This document shows, in pieces, positions 25,252 through 33,835 of a DNA stretch of 64,000 nucleotides. The stretch covers positions 40,042 through 104,041 of the forward strand of contig NZ_JAQGEI010000017.1 in the NCBI RefSeq assembly GCF_029017505.1, written 5' to 3'. The DNA comes from Sedimenticola hydrogenitrophicus. Lineage in GTDB: Bacteria; Pseudomonadota; Gammaproteobacteria; Chromatiales; Chromatiaceae. The notes beneath the pieces were generated by a model. That model was not told the origin of the DNA, searched no databases, and worked only from the letters and a program-made list of their open reading frames with translations. Position numbers and translations under genes: made by a program. Every line of letters starts with the position of its first letter. Position 1 is the first letter of the stretch.

Positions 25252-25939
25252 CTGTATAAATAATATACTCTCGCTACTCTATCCGGATCACTGCCGACTG
25301 TGCGACGCACCCGCCCGCGCCGGCCTCTGCGCGGGTTGCCGGGATGAGCTGCCCTACAACTCTCAAGGCTGCCGACGCTGCGGCCTGCCCCTAACCCTGA
25401 CCTTGGGCGGAGAGCTGGTCTGCGGCCACTGCCTGCAGCACCCGCCCGCGGTCGACCGCAGCCTGATCCCCTTCCTCTACGCCGCGCCGATCGACCGCTT
25501 GATCGGGCAGTTTAAATTTTCCGGCCGACTGGCCCAGGGCCGGCTGCTGAGCCGGCTGCTGGGGGACCACCTGGAGCGGCAGGCCACGCTGCCCGAGCTG
25601 CTGATACCGGTGCCCCTGCATCCCAGCCGGCTGCGCCAGCGCGGCTATAACCAGGCCCTGGAGCTGGCCAGGCCACTCGGGCGTCGCTTCGCCATTCCGC
25701 TGGATCACCAGAGCTGCCACAGGATCCGCCACACCCGGCCACAGCACGCCCTGAACAAGCGCCAGCGCCGCCAGAATATCCGCGGTGCCTTCCAGGTCAG
25801 CCAACCGATAGCGGCCCGCCATGTCGCCCTGGTGGACGACGTGGTCACCACCGGCGACACGGTAAACGAACTGGCGCGGCAGCTGAAACGGGCCGGGGTC
25901 GTCCGGGTGGATGTCTGGGCCGTGGCACGCACCCCCTGA
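25241..25939 (+). CDS. comF: ComF/GntX-family phosphoribosyltransferase-like protein
   Basis: The 232-residue protein has an N-terminal zinc-ribbon with cysteine pairs (CRLC, CAGC, CRRC, CGHC; residues about 18-66) and a C-terminal phosphoribosyltransferase fold with the PRPP loop VALVDDVVTTGDT. ComF is needed for DNA uptake in competent bacteria; GntX-like relatives have been tied to use of DNA as a nutrient. It is commonly divergent from bioB in gammaproteobacteria. No downstream ATG/GTG would leave the first zinc pair intact, so the start at 25241 stands although it lies inside the BirA box. Confidence 0.88.
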   Translation: MVYSCINNILSLLYPDHCRLCDAPARAGLCAGCRDELPYNSQGCRRCGLPLTLTLGGELVCGHCLQHPPAVDRSLIPFLYAAPIDRLIGQFKFSGRLAQGRLLSRLLGDHLERQATLPELLIPVPLHPSRLRQRGYNQALELARPLGRRFAIPLDHQSCHRIRHTRPQHALNKRQRRQNIRGAFQVSQPIAARHVALVDDVVTTGDTVNELARQLKRAGVVRVDVWAVARTP

Positions 25940-26092
25940 GAGCCTGTGAAAAAAAACGGGCGCCTGCCGGCAACACAGATCCGTTGCCGTGCATCATGTG
26001 AAGCTCGCAATGGCGCCCTATAATTAAAACCGCTGTAACCGAAATCCCTGACCCAAATCTGTGATTCGATATCCGACACGAGGAGACATGCC

Positions 26093-26335
26093 ATGCTTGG
26101 AGAAACGCACGATATCCTCCACGAGTTTCCCAATCTGGAGGAGACCATCAGAAACCTGCACCACAACGATCCCGAGTTTGCCAACCTGATGGAAACACAC
26201 GACAGCCTGGACAGCGAGATCCGCCAGCTGGAAGAGCTCAACCAGCCGATCGATGATTTCAAAATGGAAGAGATGAAGAAGACCCGGGCGCTGTTGAAAG
26301 ACCAGATTTACCAGTACCTGCGCGACAACCCGTAG
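26093..26335 (+). CDS. YdcH-family small coiled-coil protein (DUF465)
   Basis: The 80-residue, highly charged helical protein contains FANLMETHDSLDSEIRQLEE and KMEEMKKTRALLKDQIYQYL, the pattern of the YdcH/DUF465 family whose role is unknown. A TATAAT hexamer at 26019-26024 may serve as its -10, with a weak -35. It appears to be a single-gene unit. Confidence 0.8.
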   Translation: MLGETHDILHEFPNLEETIRNLHHNDPEFANLMETHDSLDSEIRQLEELNQPIDDFKMEEMKKTRALLKDQIYQYLRDNP

Positions 26336-26373
26336 GAATAAACGGGGGAAGACTCGACCCGGCGTGAATTCAC

Positions 26374-26444
26374 AGGGGTCGGAGTCAGGCCGCGTTGATC
26401 ATCACGAGTTGACGCGGATTGGGCGGGCGGCCTGACCCCCACCC
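26374..26444. repeat. Inverted repeat GGGGTCGGAGTCAGGCCGC, copy 2
   Basis: The left arm at 26374-26393 and a less perfect right arm (GCGGCCTGACCCCCACCC, about 26427-26444) make this a diverged relative of the element at 13273. It lies between the ydcH-like gene and hisG. Confidence 0.65.
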
Positions 26445-26581
26445 GTTGGATTCTTTGGCTTTTCACCTTATTACCCGATACCCGGACACGACAGTCAGCC
26501 GAATGGATATTCACCCCGATAAGCGGGTAGAATCACCCTCCGCCATTCCCAACACTGACCATGCAAAGAGTCCAGAGTCCT

Positions 26582-27460
26582 ATGCCACAACTGAAACTCG
26601 GTATCCCCAAGGGCAGCCTGGAGAGCGCCACCCTCTCCCTGTTCAAGCAGGCCGGCTGGAATATCACGCCCCGGTCACGCAACTACTTTCCCTCGATCGA
26701 TGACGCCGATATCAGCTGCGCCCTGGTGCGCTCCCAGGAGATGGCCCCCTATGTTGCCAACGGCACCCTCGACCTGGGCCTCACCGGACACGACTGGATT
26801 CTCGAAACCGAATCGGAAAACGAGGTGGTGGAGATCAGCGAACTGGTCTACTCCAAGAGTTCCGATCAGCCCTGCCGCTGGGTGCTGGTGGTGCCCAAGG
26901 AGTCACCGATCCAGTCCATCGAGGATCTGCAGGGCAAGAAGATCTCCACCGAACTGGTCTCCTTCACCAAGCGCTACCTGGCGCAGCGGGGCATCGACGC
27001 CCGGGTGGAGTTCTCCTGGGGCGCAACCGAGGCCAAGGTGGTGGAAGGCCTGGTGGATGCGGTGGTGGAGATCACCGAGACCGGCAGCACCATCCGCGCC
27101 CACGGACTGCGCATCGTCTGCGACATCCTGCACACCGAGACCCGGCTGATCGCCAACAAACAGGCGATGCAGGACCCCTGGAAGCGGGCCAAGATCGAAC
27201 AGATCGCCACCCTGCTGCGGGCCGCGCTGACCGCCCGCCAGAAGGTGGCGCTGAAGATGAACGTGCCGGCGGACCAGCTGGAACTGGTGGTCGGCATGCT
27301 GCCCAGCCTGCACGCCCCGACCGTCAGTCATCTGTACGATCAGGAGTGGCTGGCGGTGGAGACTGTGGTCAACAGCGGCGCGGTGCGCGACCTGATCCCG
27401 CGCCTGAAGGCGGCGGGCGCCGAAGGGATCCTGGAGTACGAGCTGCGCAAGATGATCTGA
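26582..27460 (+). CDS. hisG: ATP phosphoribosyltransferase, long form
   Basis: The 292-residue protein starts at MPQLKLGIPKGSLE; an ATG 21 nt upstream is also in frame. It has the two periplasmic-binding-protein-like catalytic lobes (ALVRSQEMAPYVANGTLDLG; VVEITETGSTIRAHGL) and a C-terminal regulatory ACT-like domain (about 215-292), so it is the HisG_L type that does not need HisZ. It commits ATP and PRPP to histidine synthesis. No other his gene is nearby. Confidence 0.93.
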   Translation: MPQLKLGIPKGSLESATLSLFKQAGWNITPRSRNYFPSIDDADISCALVRSQEMAPYVANGTLDLGLTGHDWILETESENEVVEISELVYSKSSDQPCRWVLVVPKESPIQSIEDLQGKKISTELVSFTKRYLAQRGIDARVEFSWGATEAKVVEGLVDAVVEITETGSTIRAHGLRIVCDILHTETRLIANKQAMQDPWKRAKIEQIATLLRAALTARQKVALKMNVPADQLELVVGMLPSLHAPTVSHLYDQEWLAVETVVNSGAVRDLIPRLKAAGAEGILEYELRKMI

Positions 27461-27478
27461 TGCGGGTATCTTCCCGGA

Positions 27479-28576
27479 TCAGCGCTCGTCCAGCCAGCGG
27501 CCGATGCTGGGCGGGATCAGCGCCTGGGCCTTGCCACTGACATAGATGCCGATATGGCCGCCGGGGAAGGCCAGCTCGCTGTAATCCGTGCTGCCGGTTT
27601 GGCCCTTGAGGGCCCGGGAGGCGTCCGGCGGCACCAGGTGATCCTGCTCGCCGTAGATGTTCAGCAGCGGGCAGGTGATCTTGTTCAGCTTCACCGGCTG
27701 CTCCCCCAGGATCACCTCCCCGCGGATCAACCCGTTCTGCTGATAGAACTGCTTGATAAACTGACGGAAGGCCTCCCCCGCCTGGGCCGGACTGTCGAAG
27801 ATCCACTTCTCCATGCGCAGAAAATTCTCCACCTGCGCCTGATCCTCCAGGATATCCACCAACTGCACGTACTTCTGTCCGGCCAGGGTGAAGGGTTTCA
27901 GCGCCAGGAAGGTCCAGTTGAGGAAGTCGCCGGGGATATTGCCCTGCACATCCACCAGCAGATCCACATCCAGGTGCCGTACCCAGGCGCTGAGCATGTT
28001 GTCCGGGGTCTGGAAATCGACCGGCGTCACCATGGTGACCAGGTTGCGCACCTTCGGCTGGTGCAGGGCGGTATAGCAGAGGCTCATGGTGCCGCCCTGG
28101 CAGATCCCCAGCAGATTGATCCGCTCAACCTGGTGGCGCTCCAGCAGCCGGTCGACACAGCGGTCGATATAGCCGTTGATATAGTCGTCCAGGGTGAGAA
28201 AGCGGTCGGCGCTGTCCGGATAGCCCCAGTCGATCAGATAGACCGGCTGGCCGCTGGCCAGCAGACCCTTGATGGTCGACCGGTCCTCCTGGAGATCGGC
28301 CATGTAGGGGCGATTCACCAGCGCGTAGACGATCAGCAGCGGTACCTTTTCGGACACTGGGTTGGGCGCCGCGGAGGCCGACGCGTCGGGCAGATAGCGG
28401 TAGAGGGTCAGCTTGTCCTCGCGGTAGATCACCTCGCGGGGCGAAACCCCGCTGGAAAGCCCCCCGGAGGCAAGCCCCCCGGCAGTGCACAGGCGCTCGG
28501 CACCCGCCTGCAGTTTGCGGCTGTACTCGACCACTTCCGCGATCAGTTTTTCAGGCGGCAAATCGATGGGAGCCAT
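27479..28576 (-). CDS. phaC: Class III poly(3-hydroxyalkanoate) synthase, catalytic subunit PhaC
   Basis: The 365-residue length is that of class III synthases, about 355-365. The nucleophile is C159 in LLGICQGGTMS (lipase-box-like). The other catalytic residues sit in YGEQDHLVPPDAS (Asp) and FPGGHIGIYVSG (His). With PhaE it polymerises 3-hydroxyacyl-CoA on the surface of storage granules. It follows phaE with a 1-bp gap. Class III enzymes are typical of purple sulfur bacteria and relatives. Confidence 0.95.
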   Translation of the reverse strand: MAPIDLPPEKLIAEVVEYSRKLQAGAERLCTAGGLASGGLSSGVSPREVIYREDKLTLYRYLPDASASAAPNPVSEKVPLLIVYALVNRPYMADLQEDRSTIKGLLASGQPVYLIDWGYPDSADRFLTLDDYINGYIDRCVDRLLERHQVERINLLGICQGGTMSLCYTALHQPKVRNLVTMVTPVDFQTPDNMLSAWVRHLDVDLLVDVQGNIPGDFLNWTFLALKPFTLAGQKYVQLVDILEDQAQVENFLRMEKWIFDSPAQAGEAFRQFIKQFYQQNGLIRGEVILGEQPVKLNKITCPLLNIYGEQDHLVPPDASRALKGQTGSTDYSELAFPGGHIGIYVSGKAQALIPPSIGRWLDER

Positions 28577-28577
28577 A

Positions 28578-29486
28578 CTATTTCCCCGCCACGGCCGGCC
28601 TTTTCCGGGATCCGGCGCGTTTCTTTGCCGGGGCCCGGCGCATGGCCGCGACCTCGGCCTGCAGCGCGCGGAGGGCCTGACGATCCTGATGTGCCCGCTG
28701 CTCCTGGGCGCGAAAATCCCGGGTGGTGGGCATGCCCAGCAGGGTGAATGACTCGTCCAGCATGTCGCGCAGCTGCTGCTTGAGCGCCATCTGGCTGTTG
28801 ATCAGCTCCGCGTAAAGCTCGACATACGCCGGTGTCATCACCTGCCCGGCGTACACCCCCTCGCAGACCGACACCCAGAGATCATACAGCGCCCTGGCGG
28901 AATCGAGCGTCTCGCCCTGCCCGTCAAGCTTGGCGATCTCATCCTGCAGCCGGGCGATCGCCTGTTTGCCCAGATCGACAAAAAACAGCTCGTAGGCCTG
29001 ATGGGCCTTCTGAAATCGCAGCAGACGGGCAATCACCTCCCGCTGCGCCTGGCTGCCCTGCACTAGGCCCAGTCCCGGTAGCGCAGACAAGCGTTCCAGA
29101 TAATCAGTGGCGCCCTCGGTTACCGCCTCCGGCAGCGGACTCATGCTAGCGGTGATACCGGCGAGGATCCCGCGCAGATCGCCAATGGTCTGCTGCGCCG
29201 CCGCCTGCCAGTCCGGGCCGCCCTCCGGTCGCTGCCCGGTGGCGGCAAACTGCTCGGCCAGCTGGAACAGTTGCCGACCCTGGGCAAGCGTCTTCTCCAG
29301 CAGTTCCTGAACCATCTGCGGTGCGGTCGGGGCCAGGCTCTGCCACCACTGATTGAGCGCCTGCTCCCAGGGGTTGAGCGCAGGCTCAGCCCCGGCACCA
29401 CTCTGCCCGGCACGCGCCGACCACTCGGCCCAGTAGTTGCGTTGCGCCTCCAGCCAGTCATCGTTCAAGAAATCACTTTCCCCCAT
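28578..29486 (-). CDS. phaE: Class III PHA synthase subunit PhaE
   Basis: The 302-residue, mostly helical protein begins MGESDFLNDDWLEAQRNYWA, typical of PhaE. It contains VSVCEGVYAGQVMTPAYVEL near residue 210 and ends in a basic Lys/Arg tail. PhaE partners PhaC and is required for its activity. It is the first gene of phaE-phaC, divergent from phaA; the roughly 180 bp between them must hold both promoters, not pinned down here. Confidence 0.93.
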   Translation of the reverse strand: MGESDFLNDDWLEAQRNYWAEWSARAGQSGAGAEPALNPWEQALNQWWQSLAPTAPQMVQELLEKTLAQGRQLFQLAEQFAATGQRPEGGPDWQAAAQQTIGDLRGILAGITASMSPLPEAVTEGATDYLERLSALPGLGLVQGSQAQREVIARLLRFQKAHQAYELFFVDLGKQAIARLQDEIAKLDGQGETLDSARALYDLWVSVCEGVYAGQVMTPAYVELYAELINSQMALKQQLRDMLDESFTLLGMPTTRDFRAQEQRAHQDRQALRALQAEVAAMRRAPAKKRAGSRKRPAVAGK

Positions 29487-29671
29487 CGGTCCTTAACTCT
29501 GCCGTCATTATCACGCAGCATACTAACATGCAAACCGATGTAGTGCGGTGCAGCAATTTGCATTACACTGACCTGTGTATAGTAGAAATGGATACTCCGC
29601 GCCCACCGGCGCAATACTAAGGGGTGTGTCATCGCGACCCCCCTGCCCATGACAGCATATAGGTAATGCGT

Positions 29672-30856
29672 ATGAGTGATAACATCGTAATCGTTGCAGC
29701 AGGCAGAACCGCTATCGGCAGCTTCTCCGGAGCCCTCGCCGGCATTCCGGCCAGCGAACTGGGCGCCAAGGTGATCGCCGGCCTCCTGGAACGCACCAAG
29801 CTCGCCCCGGAACAAATCGATGAGGTGATCCTTGGCCAGGTCCTGACCGCCGGCTGCGGACAGAATCCCGCACGCCAGGCCACCCTGGGTGCCGGCCTGC
29901 CGCAGGAGGTTCCCGCCATGACCATTAACAAGGTCTGCGGCAGCGGCCTGAAGGCGGTGCACCTGGCGATGCAGGCGGTGGCCTGTGGTGATGCGGAGAT
30001 CGTGATCGCCGGCGGCCAGGAGAACATGAGTCTCTCCCCCCACGTGGTACCCGGCTCCCGCAAGGGCCAGACCATGGGTGACTGGAAACTGAAAGACAGC
30101 ATGATCGTCGACGGGCTCTGGGACGCCTTCAACCAGTACCACATGGGCGTCACGGCGGAGAATATCGCCAGCAAGTTCGAGTTCAGCCGCGAGGCCCAGG
30201 ACCAGTTTGCCGCCGCCTCGCAGCAGAAGGCGGAGACCGCACAGAAGGCCAACCGGTTCCGCGACGAGATCATCCCGCTGGAGATCCCGCAGCGCAGGGG
30301 CGACCCGGTCATCTTCGACAGCGACGAGTTCCCGCGCCACGGCACCACGGCAGAGACCCTGGGCAAGCTGCGCCCGGCCTTCGACCGTGACGGCACGGTC
30401 ACCGCCGGCAACGCCTCCGGCCTCAACGACGGCGCCGCCGCCGTGATCGTCATGAAAGAGAGCAAGGCCGTGGAACTGGGGCTGACCCCGCTGGCGCGGA
30501 TCAAGGCGTTCGCCGCCAGCGGCGTCGATCCCGCCATCATGGGCACCGGCCCCATCACCGCCACCACCAAGTGCCTGGCAAAGGCCGGCTGGTCGGTTGG
30601 CGACCTGGATCTGGTGGAGGCCAACGAGGCGTTTGCCGCCCAGGCGATGTCGGTCAACAAGGAGCTGGGCTGGGACCCGGAGAAGATCAACGTCAACGGT
30701 GGCGCCATCGCCCTGGGCCATCCGATCGGCGCATCCGGTGCCCGAATCCTGGTCTCGCTGCTGCACGAGATGGCTAAACGTGACGCCAAGAAGGGATTGG
30801 CGACCCTCTGCGTCGGCGGCGGCATGGGCGTGGCCCTGGCCGTGGAACGCGACTAG
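29672..30856 (+). CDS. phaA: Acetyl-CoA C-acetyltransferase PhaA
   Basis: This biosynthetic-type thiolase of 394 residues (from [13 protein letters not shown]; an ATG two codons earlier is possible) has the active-site Cys in [19 protein letters not shown], the His in [19 protein letters not shown] and the Cys in [12 protein letters not shown]. It condenses two acetyl-CoA to acetoacetyl-CoA for 3-hydroxybutyrate monomers. The reductase phaB is not in the window. A 36-nt hairpin follows the stop. Confidence 0.92.
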   Translation: MSDNIVIVAAGRTAIGSFSGALAGIPASELGAKVIAGLLERTKLAPEQIDEVILGQVLTAGCGQNPARQATLGAGLPQEVPAMTINKVCGSGLKAVHLAMQAVACGDAEIVIAGGQENMSLSPHVVPGSRKGQTMGDWKLKDSMIVDGLWDAFNQYHMGVTAENIASKFEFSREAQDQFAAASQQKAETAQKANRFRDEIIPLEIPQRRGDPVIFDSDEFPRHGTTAETLGKLRPAFDRDGTVTAGNASGLNDGAAAVIVMKESKAVELGLTPLARIKAFAASGVDPAIMGTGPITATTKCLAKAGWSVGDLDLVEANEAFAAQAMSVNKELGWDPEKINVNGGAIALGHPIGASGARILVSLLHEMAKRDAKKGLATLCVGGGMGVALAVERD

Positions 30857-30864
30857 GAGCCATC

Positions 30865-30900
30865 ACGGGGCTGATCCGGAAACTGCCGGATCGGCCCCGT
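30865..30900 (+). terminator. Hairpin after phaA
   Basis: ACGGGGCTGATCCGG pairs with CCGGATCGGCCCCGT over a 6-nt loop directly after the phaA stop. There is no T-run, so it may be a weak or Rho-assisted stop or an mRNA-protecting stem. Confidence 0.55.
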
Positions 30901-31070
30901 CACCGTCCTCTCCCGTACCTGCAAAATCCGTCCTCCGGCGGTAAATGGCCGCGCCTGCCAACATCCTCCCCCGCCCCTTCAACCCGACAAGTCCAAAGAG
31001 TTTTCCCTTTGCCAATATTCCCGGGTAAACTGTGGCCGCAGGTGGTAATTCATTTCGAGGATCCAGCTTC

Positions 31071-31538
31071 ATGTCCAACATCAGAATTATAAAAAAATAT
31101 CCCAATCGTCGCCTCTACGATACGGAACTCAGTCGCTATATCACCCTGAGTGATATTCGGGAACTGGTCATGAGCGGAATGGATTTCCAGGTGGTCGACA
31201 CCAATACCAACGAGGACCTCACCCGCTCCATCCTGCTGCAGATCATGCTGGATGAGGAGTCCGGCGGAGCGCCGCTATTCAGCGCCAAGATGCTGTCGCA
31301 GATCATCCGCTTCTACGGCGGCACGGTGCAGGGAATGCTGGCCCGCTACTTGGAGGAGAGCCTCTCCATGTTCGTGCAGCAGCAGGAGCAGCTGAACAAC
31401 ACGGTTGGTACCGACCCGGTCAAGGCGATCACCAGCATGGCCGAACAGAACATGCGCATGTGGGCCGACATGCAGAAGAACTTTTTCAAGGCCGCCGGTC
31501 TGGCTGGCGCCGCCAACAGAAAAAAAGAAGAAGAATAA
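31071..31538 (+). CDS. phaR: PHA synthesis repressor PhaR
   Basis: The 155-residue protein starts MSNIRIIKKYPNRRLYDTE, the hallmark of the PhaR N-terminal DNA-binding domain (PHB_acc_N). The accumulation-regulator domain follows (LLQIMLDEESGGAPLFS; residues about 65-110). PhaR binds both PHA granules and DNA and represses phasin genes until polymer appears. It sits between phaA and the phasin gene it would be expected to control. The in-frame extension of 13 codons upstream lacks family similarity. Confidence 0.93.
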   Translation: MSNIRIIKKYPNRRLYDTELSRYITLSDIRELVMSGMDFQVVDTNTNEDLTRSILLQIMLDEESGGAPLFSAKMLSQIIRFYGGTVQGMLARYLEESLSMFVQQQEQLNNTVGTDPVKAITSMAEQNMRMWADMQKNFFKAAGLAGAANRKKEEE

Positions 31539-31729
31539 CCCCCCCCACCCGCCCCGGCACCGGGCCTCTAGCGAGTCACTTCGGGGCCGGATCTCTACGG
31601 CTGCGGGCGAACCAGCCGAACTCGGTTGTGCGTCGCACAATTTTTTCGCTGACCTATTGACACACCGCGCCAGCCCCCTTATGCTGCGTCGCAATATTAT
31701 TGCAACGCACAAATCGTGGAGAATGCGCA

Positions 31730-32107
31730 ATGAACGATCCCAAGGCAAATCTTGAGCTGTTCAAAGAGTTCGGAATCAACGGCTACGAAAATATCCGTGC
31801 CCTGGCGGAAATCAACCTGCGCACCTGGGAACAACTGGTTGAGAAACAGCTGGATACCTTCGCGGTATTTGTCGATGCCGGCATCGAGCAGCTGTCCGCC
31901 ACCAGCCACTCCAGCGATCCCAAGGCGGTGTTCGACAGCCAGCTGGCCCTGGGCAGGACCCTCGGCGAAAACCTCGCCGGCAAGGGCCGTGACGCGGTCA
32001 ACCTCGCAACCCAGGCCGGCAACGAGTATCGCAGCTGGCTGGAAAACGGCATCAACACCTTTAACAGCAAAGTCACCGCAGTGGCCGAAGAGGTCCTGGA
32101 AAAGTAA
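31730..32107 (+). CDS. phaP: Phasin-family granule-associated protein
   Basis: The 125-residue amphipathic helical protein starts at MNDPKANLELF with GGAGAATGCGCA just upstream. It has the phasin-domain pattern (NGYENIRALAEINLRTWEQL; NLATQAGNEYRSWLENGI). Phasins coat PHA granules. Its last codons and stop are duplicated exactly by a 22-bp tandem repeat. PhaR probably regulates it; no operator was identified. Confidence 0.85.
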   Translation: MNDPKANLELFKEFGINGYENIRALAEINLRTWEQLVEKQLDTFAVFVDAGIEQLSATSHSSDPKAVFDSQLALGRTLGENLAGKGRDAVNLATQAGNEYRSWLENGINTFNSKVTAVAEEVLEK

Positions 32108-32132
32108 TACAGAGGTCCTGGAAAAGTAATAC
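32089..32132. repeat. 22-bp tandem duplication at the phasin stop codon
   Basis: Positions 32089-32110 and 32111-32132 are identical (AGAGGTCCTGGAAAAGTAAT plus AC). The first copy encodes the protein end and stop; the second repeats both in the 3' region. It looks like a recent slippage event or a cryptic buffer stop. Confidence 0.9.
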
Positions 32133-32237
32133 ATCAGCGGCACCCGCACCCGGCGGGTGCGGCGAAGTCCCGACGGCCCGCAGCGGCCTTCAGGCAGAAA
32201 TCCTCCTCTCTCTGAACAGTGCATAGAGAGATTTTAC

Positions 32238-32264
32238 GCCCGGCTCCCTGCCGGGCTTTTTTTT
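32238..32264 (+). terminator. Intrinsic terminator of the phasin gene
   Basis: GCCCGGC-TCCCT-GCCGGGC followed by eight T, about 130 bp past the phasin stop. A textbook factor-independent terminator. Confidence 0.85.
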
Positions 32265-32278
32265 GTCCAGGGGATGGG

Positions 32279-32362
32279 CGTAGGGGCAACCCCCTGTGGT
32301 TGCCCTGGTCCCCGGGGGATCTGGAACAAAGGGCAGGCATGGGGGCCTGCCCCTACGGTTCG
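32279..32362. repeat. Double-hairpin repeat unit, copy 5 (reverse order)
   Basis: It begins GCGTAGGGGCAACCCC and ends GGCCTGCCCCTACGG, i.e. the unit at 2891 in opposite orientation. It lies in the 425-bp phasin-dsrA gap after the terminator. The remaining 32363-32532 leads into dsrA and must carry its promoter; no clear pair was identified. Confidence 0.75.
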
Positions 32363-32532
32363 GCGCGGTGGGTGTTTCCGATACCCCAATAACCTAGTGG
32401 TTTACTTGGTATTGCTTTGATCTATCATCTTCCCCAAGCCCCCATAAATAGGCGGGTCACACACGAATGGCAGTCCCGGACCGACAGATCGAGCCAACAC
32501 TCCGGATGACTGGTAATTTTGGGAGGAGCAGT

Positions 32533-33780
32533 ATGACAAAACCAATGCATGATACCCCGATGCTGGATCAGCTGGAGGGAGGTCCCTGGCCGAGCTTTGT
32601 TACCGGCCTGAAACGTCTGGCGAAAAACAGCGACATGATGGTCGATCTGCTGGGCCAGCTCGAAACTTCATATGAAACCCGCAAAGGCTACTGGAAAGGC
32701 GGCACCGTCGGCGTCATGGGTTATGGCGGCGGCATCATTCCCCGGTTCACCGAACTGAAGGATGAGAACAACAAGCCACTGTTCCCGGCGGCGGCCGAAT
32801 TCCACACCCTGCGCGTGATCCCCCCACCCGGCATGCACTACGACACCAAGACCATCCGCCATCTGTGCGACATCTGGGAGAAATACGGTTCCGGGCTGAT
32901 CGCCTTCCATGGCCAGTCCGGGGACATCATGTTCCAGGGCTGTTCCACGGAGAATGTGCAGAAGGCCTTCGACGAGATCAACAAGGCGGGCTTCGACCTG
33001 GGCGGTGCCGGCCCGGCGGTACGCACCGGCATGTCCTGCGTGGGCGCCGCCCGTTGCGAACAGTCCTGCTACGACGAGGCCCGCGCGATGCGCACCTGTG
33101 TCAACGCCAACCTGGACGACATGCACCGCCCGGCCCTGCCCTACAAGCTGAAGTTCAAGGCCTCCGGCTGCGCCAACGACTGCATGAACTCGATCCAGCG
33201 CGCCGATGTGGCGATGATCGGCACCTGGCGTGGCGACATCAAGGTGGATCAGGCCGAGGTGCAGGCGTTCGTCGCCAAGAAGGGACGCAAATACACCATC
33301 GACAATGTGATCACCCGCTGTCCGACCCAGGCGCTGTCCCTGAATGACGACGACACCTTGGTCGTGGACAATCACAACTGCGTGCGCTGCATGCACTGCA
33401 TCAACGTGATGACCAAGGCCCTCTCCCCGGGTGACGACAAGGGCGTGACCATCCTGGTGGGCGGCAAGCGTACCCTGAAGATCGGTGATCTGATGGGCAC
33501 GGTGATCGTGCCGTTCCACAAGCTGGAGAGCGACGAGGACTTCGAGTGGCTGGAGGAGCTGAGCACCAGCATCCTCGATTTCTTCGCCGAGAACGCCCTG
33601 GAGCACGAGCGTACCGGTGAGATGATCGAACGTATCGGTCTGATCAATTTCCTGGAAGGTCTCGGCCTGGAGATCGAGCCGGAGATGATCTCCCAGCCGC
33701 GTACCAATCCCTATGTCCGCACCGACGACTGGGATGAGCAGGCGGCGAAATGGAACGAGCGTAAGTCGGGCTCCGTATAA
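32533..33780 (+). CDS. dsrA: Dissimilatory (reverse-type) sulfite reductase alpha subunit, without adjacent dsrB
   Basis: The 415-residue protein starts MTKPMHDTPMLDQLEGGPWP with GGGAGGAG 5 nt upstream; a further in-frame ATG lies 66 nt earlier. It has the siroheme/[4Fe-4S] ligands C169-x5-C175 and C213-x3-C217, and an inserted ferredoxin domain with C263, C283, C286 and C289, so it is complete. It resembles DsrA of sulfur-oxidising bacteria, where DsrAB oxidises stored sulfur to sulfite. Normally dsrB follows at once. Here a strong hairpin follows and the next gene is convergent ubiA. It could be a second dsrA copy pairing with a DsrB encoded elsewhere. Confidence 0.93.
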   Translation: MTKPMHDTPMLDQLEGGPWPSFVTGLKRLAKNSDMMVDLLGQLETSYETRKGYWKGGTVGVMGYGGGIIPRFTELKDENNKPLFPAAAEFHTLRVIPPPGMHYDTKTIRHLCDIWEKYGSGLIAFHGQSGDIMFQGCSTENVQKAFDEINKAGFDLGGAGPAVRTGMSCVGAARCEQSCYDEARAMRTCVNANLDDMHRPALPYKLKFKASGCANDCMNSIQRADVAMIGTWRGDIKVDQAEVQAFVAKKGRKYTIDNVITRCPTQALSLNDDDTLVVDNHNCVRCMHCINVMTKALSPGDDKGVTILVGGKRTLKIGDLMGTVIVPFHKLESDEDFEWLEELSTSILDFFAENALEHERTGEMIERIGLINFLEGLGLEIEPEMISQPRTNPYVRTDDWDEQAAKWNERKSGSV

Positions 33781-33787
33781 GCCGACC

Positions 33788-33825
33788 GGGGACCCGGCAC
33801 GCGCTTCGGCACGGTCCGGGTCCCC
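33788..33825 (+). terminator. Hairpin ending the dsrA transcript
   Basis: GGGGACCCGG (33788-33797) pairs perfectly with CCGGGTCCCC (33816-33825), 8 bp after the dsrA stop and 11 bp before the convergent ubiA stop. It marks dsrA as a single-gene unit. Confidence 0.7.
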
Positions 33826-33835
33826 TACCGAACAC

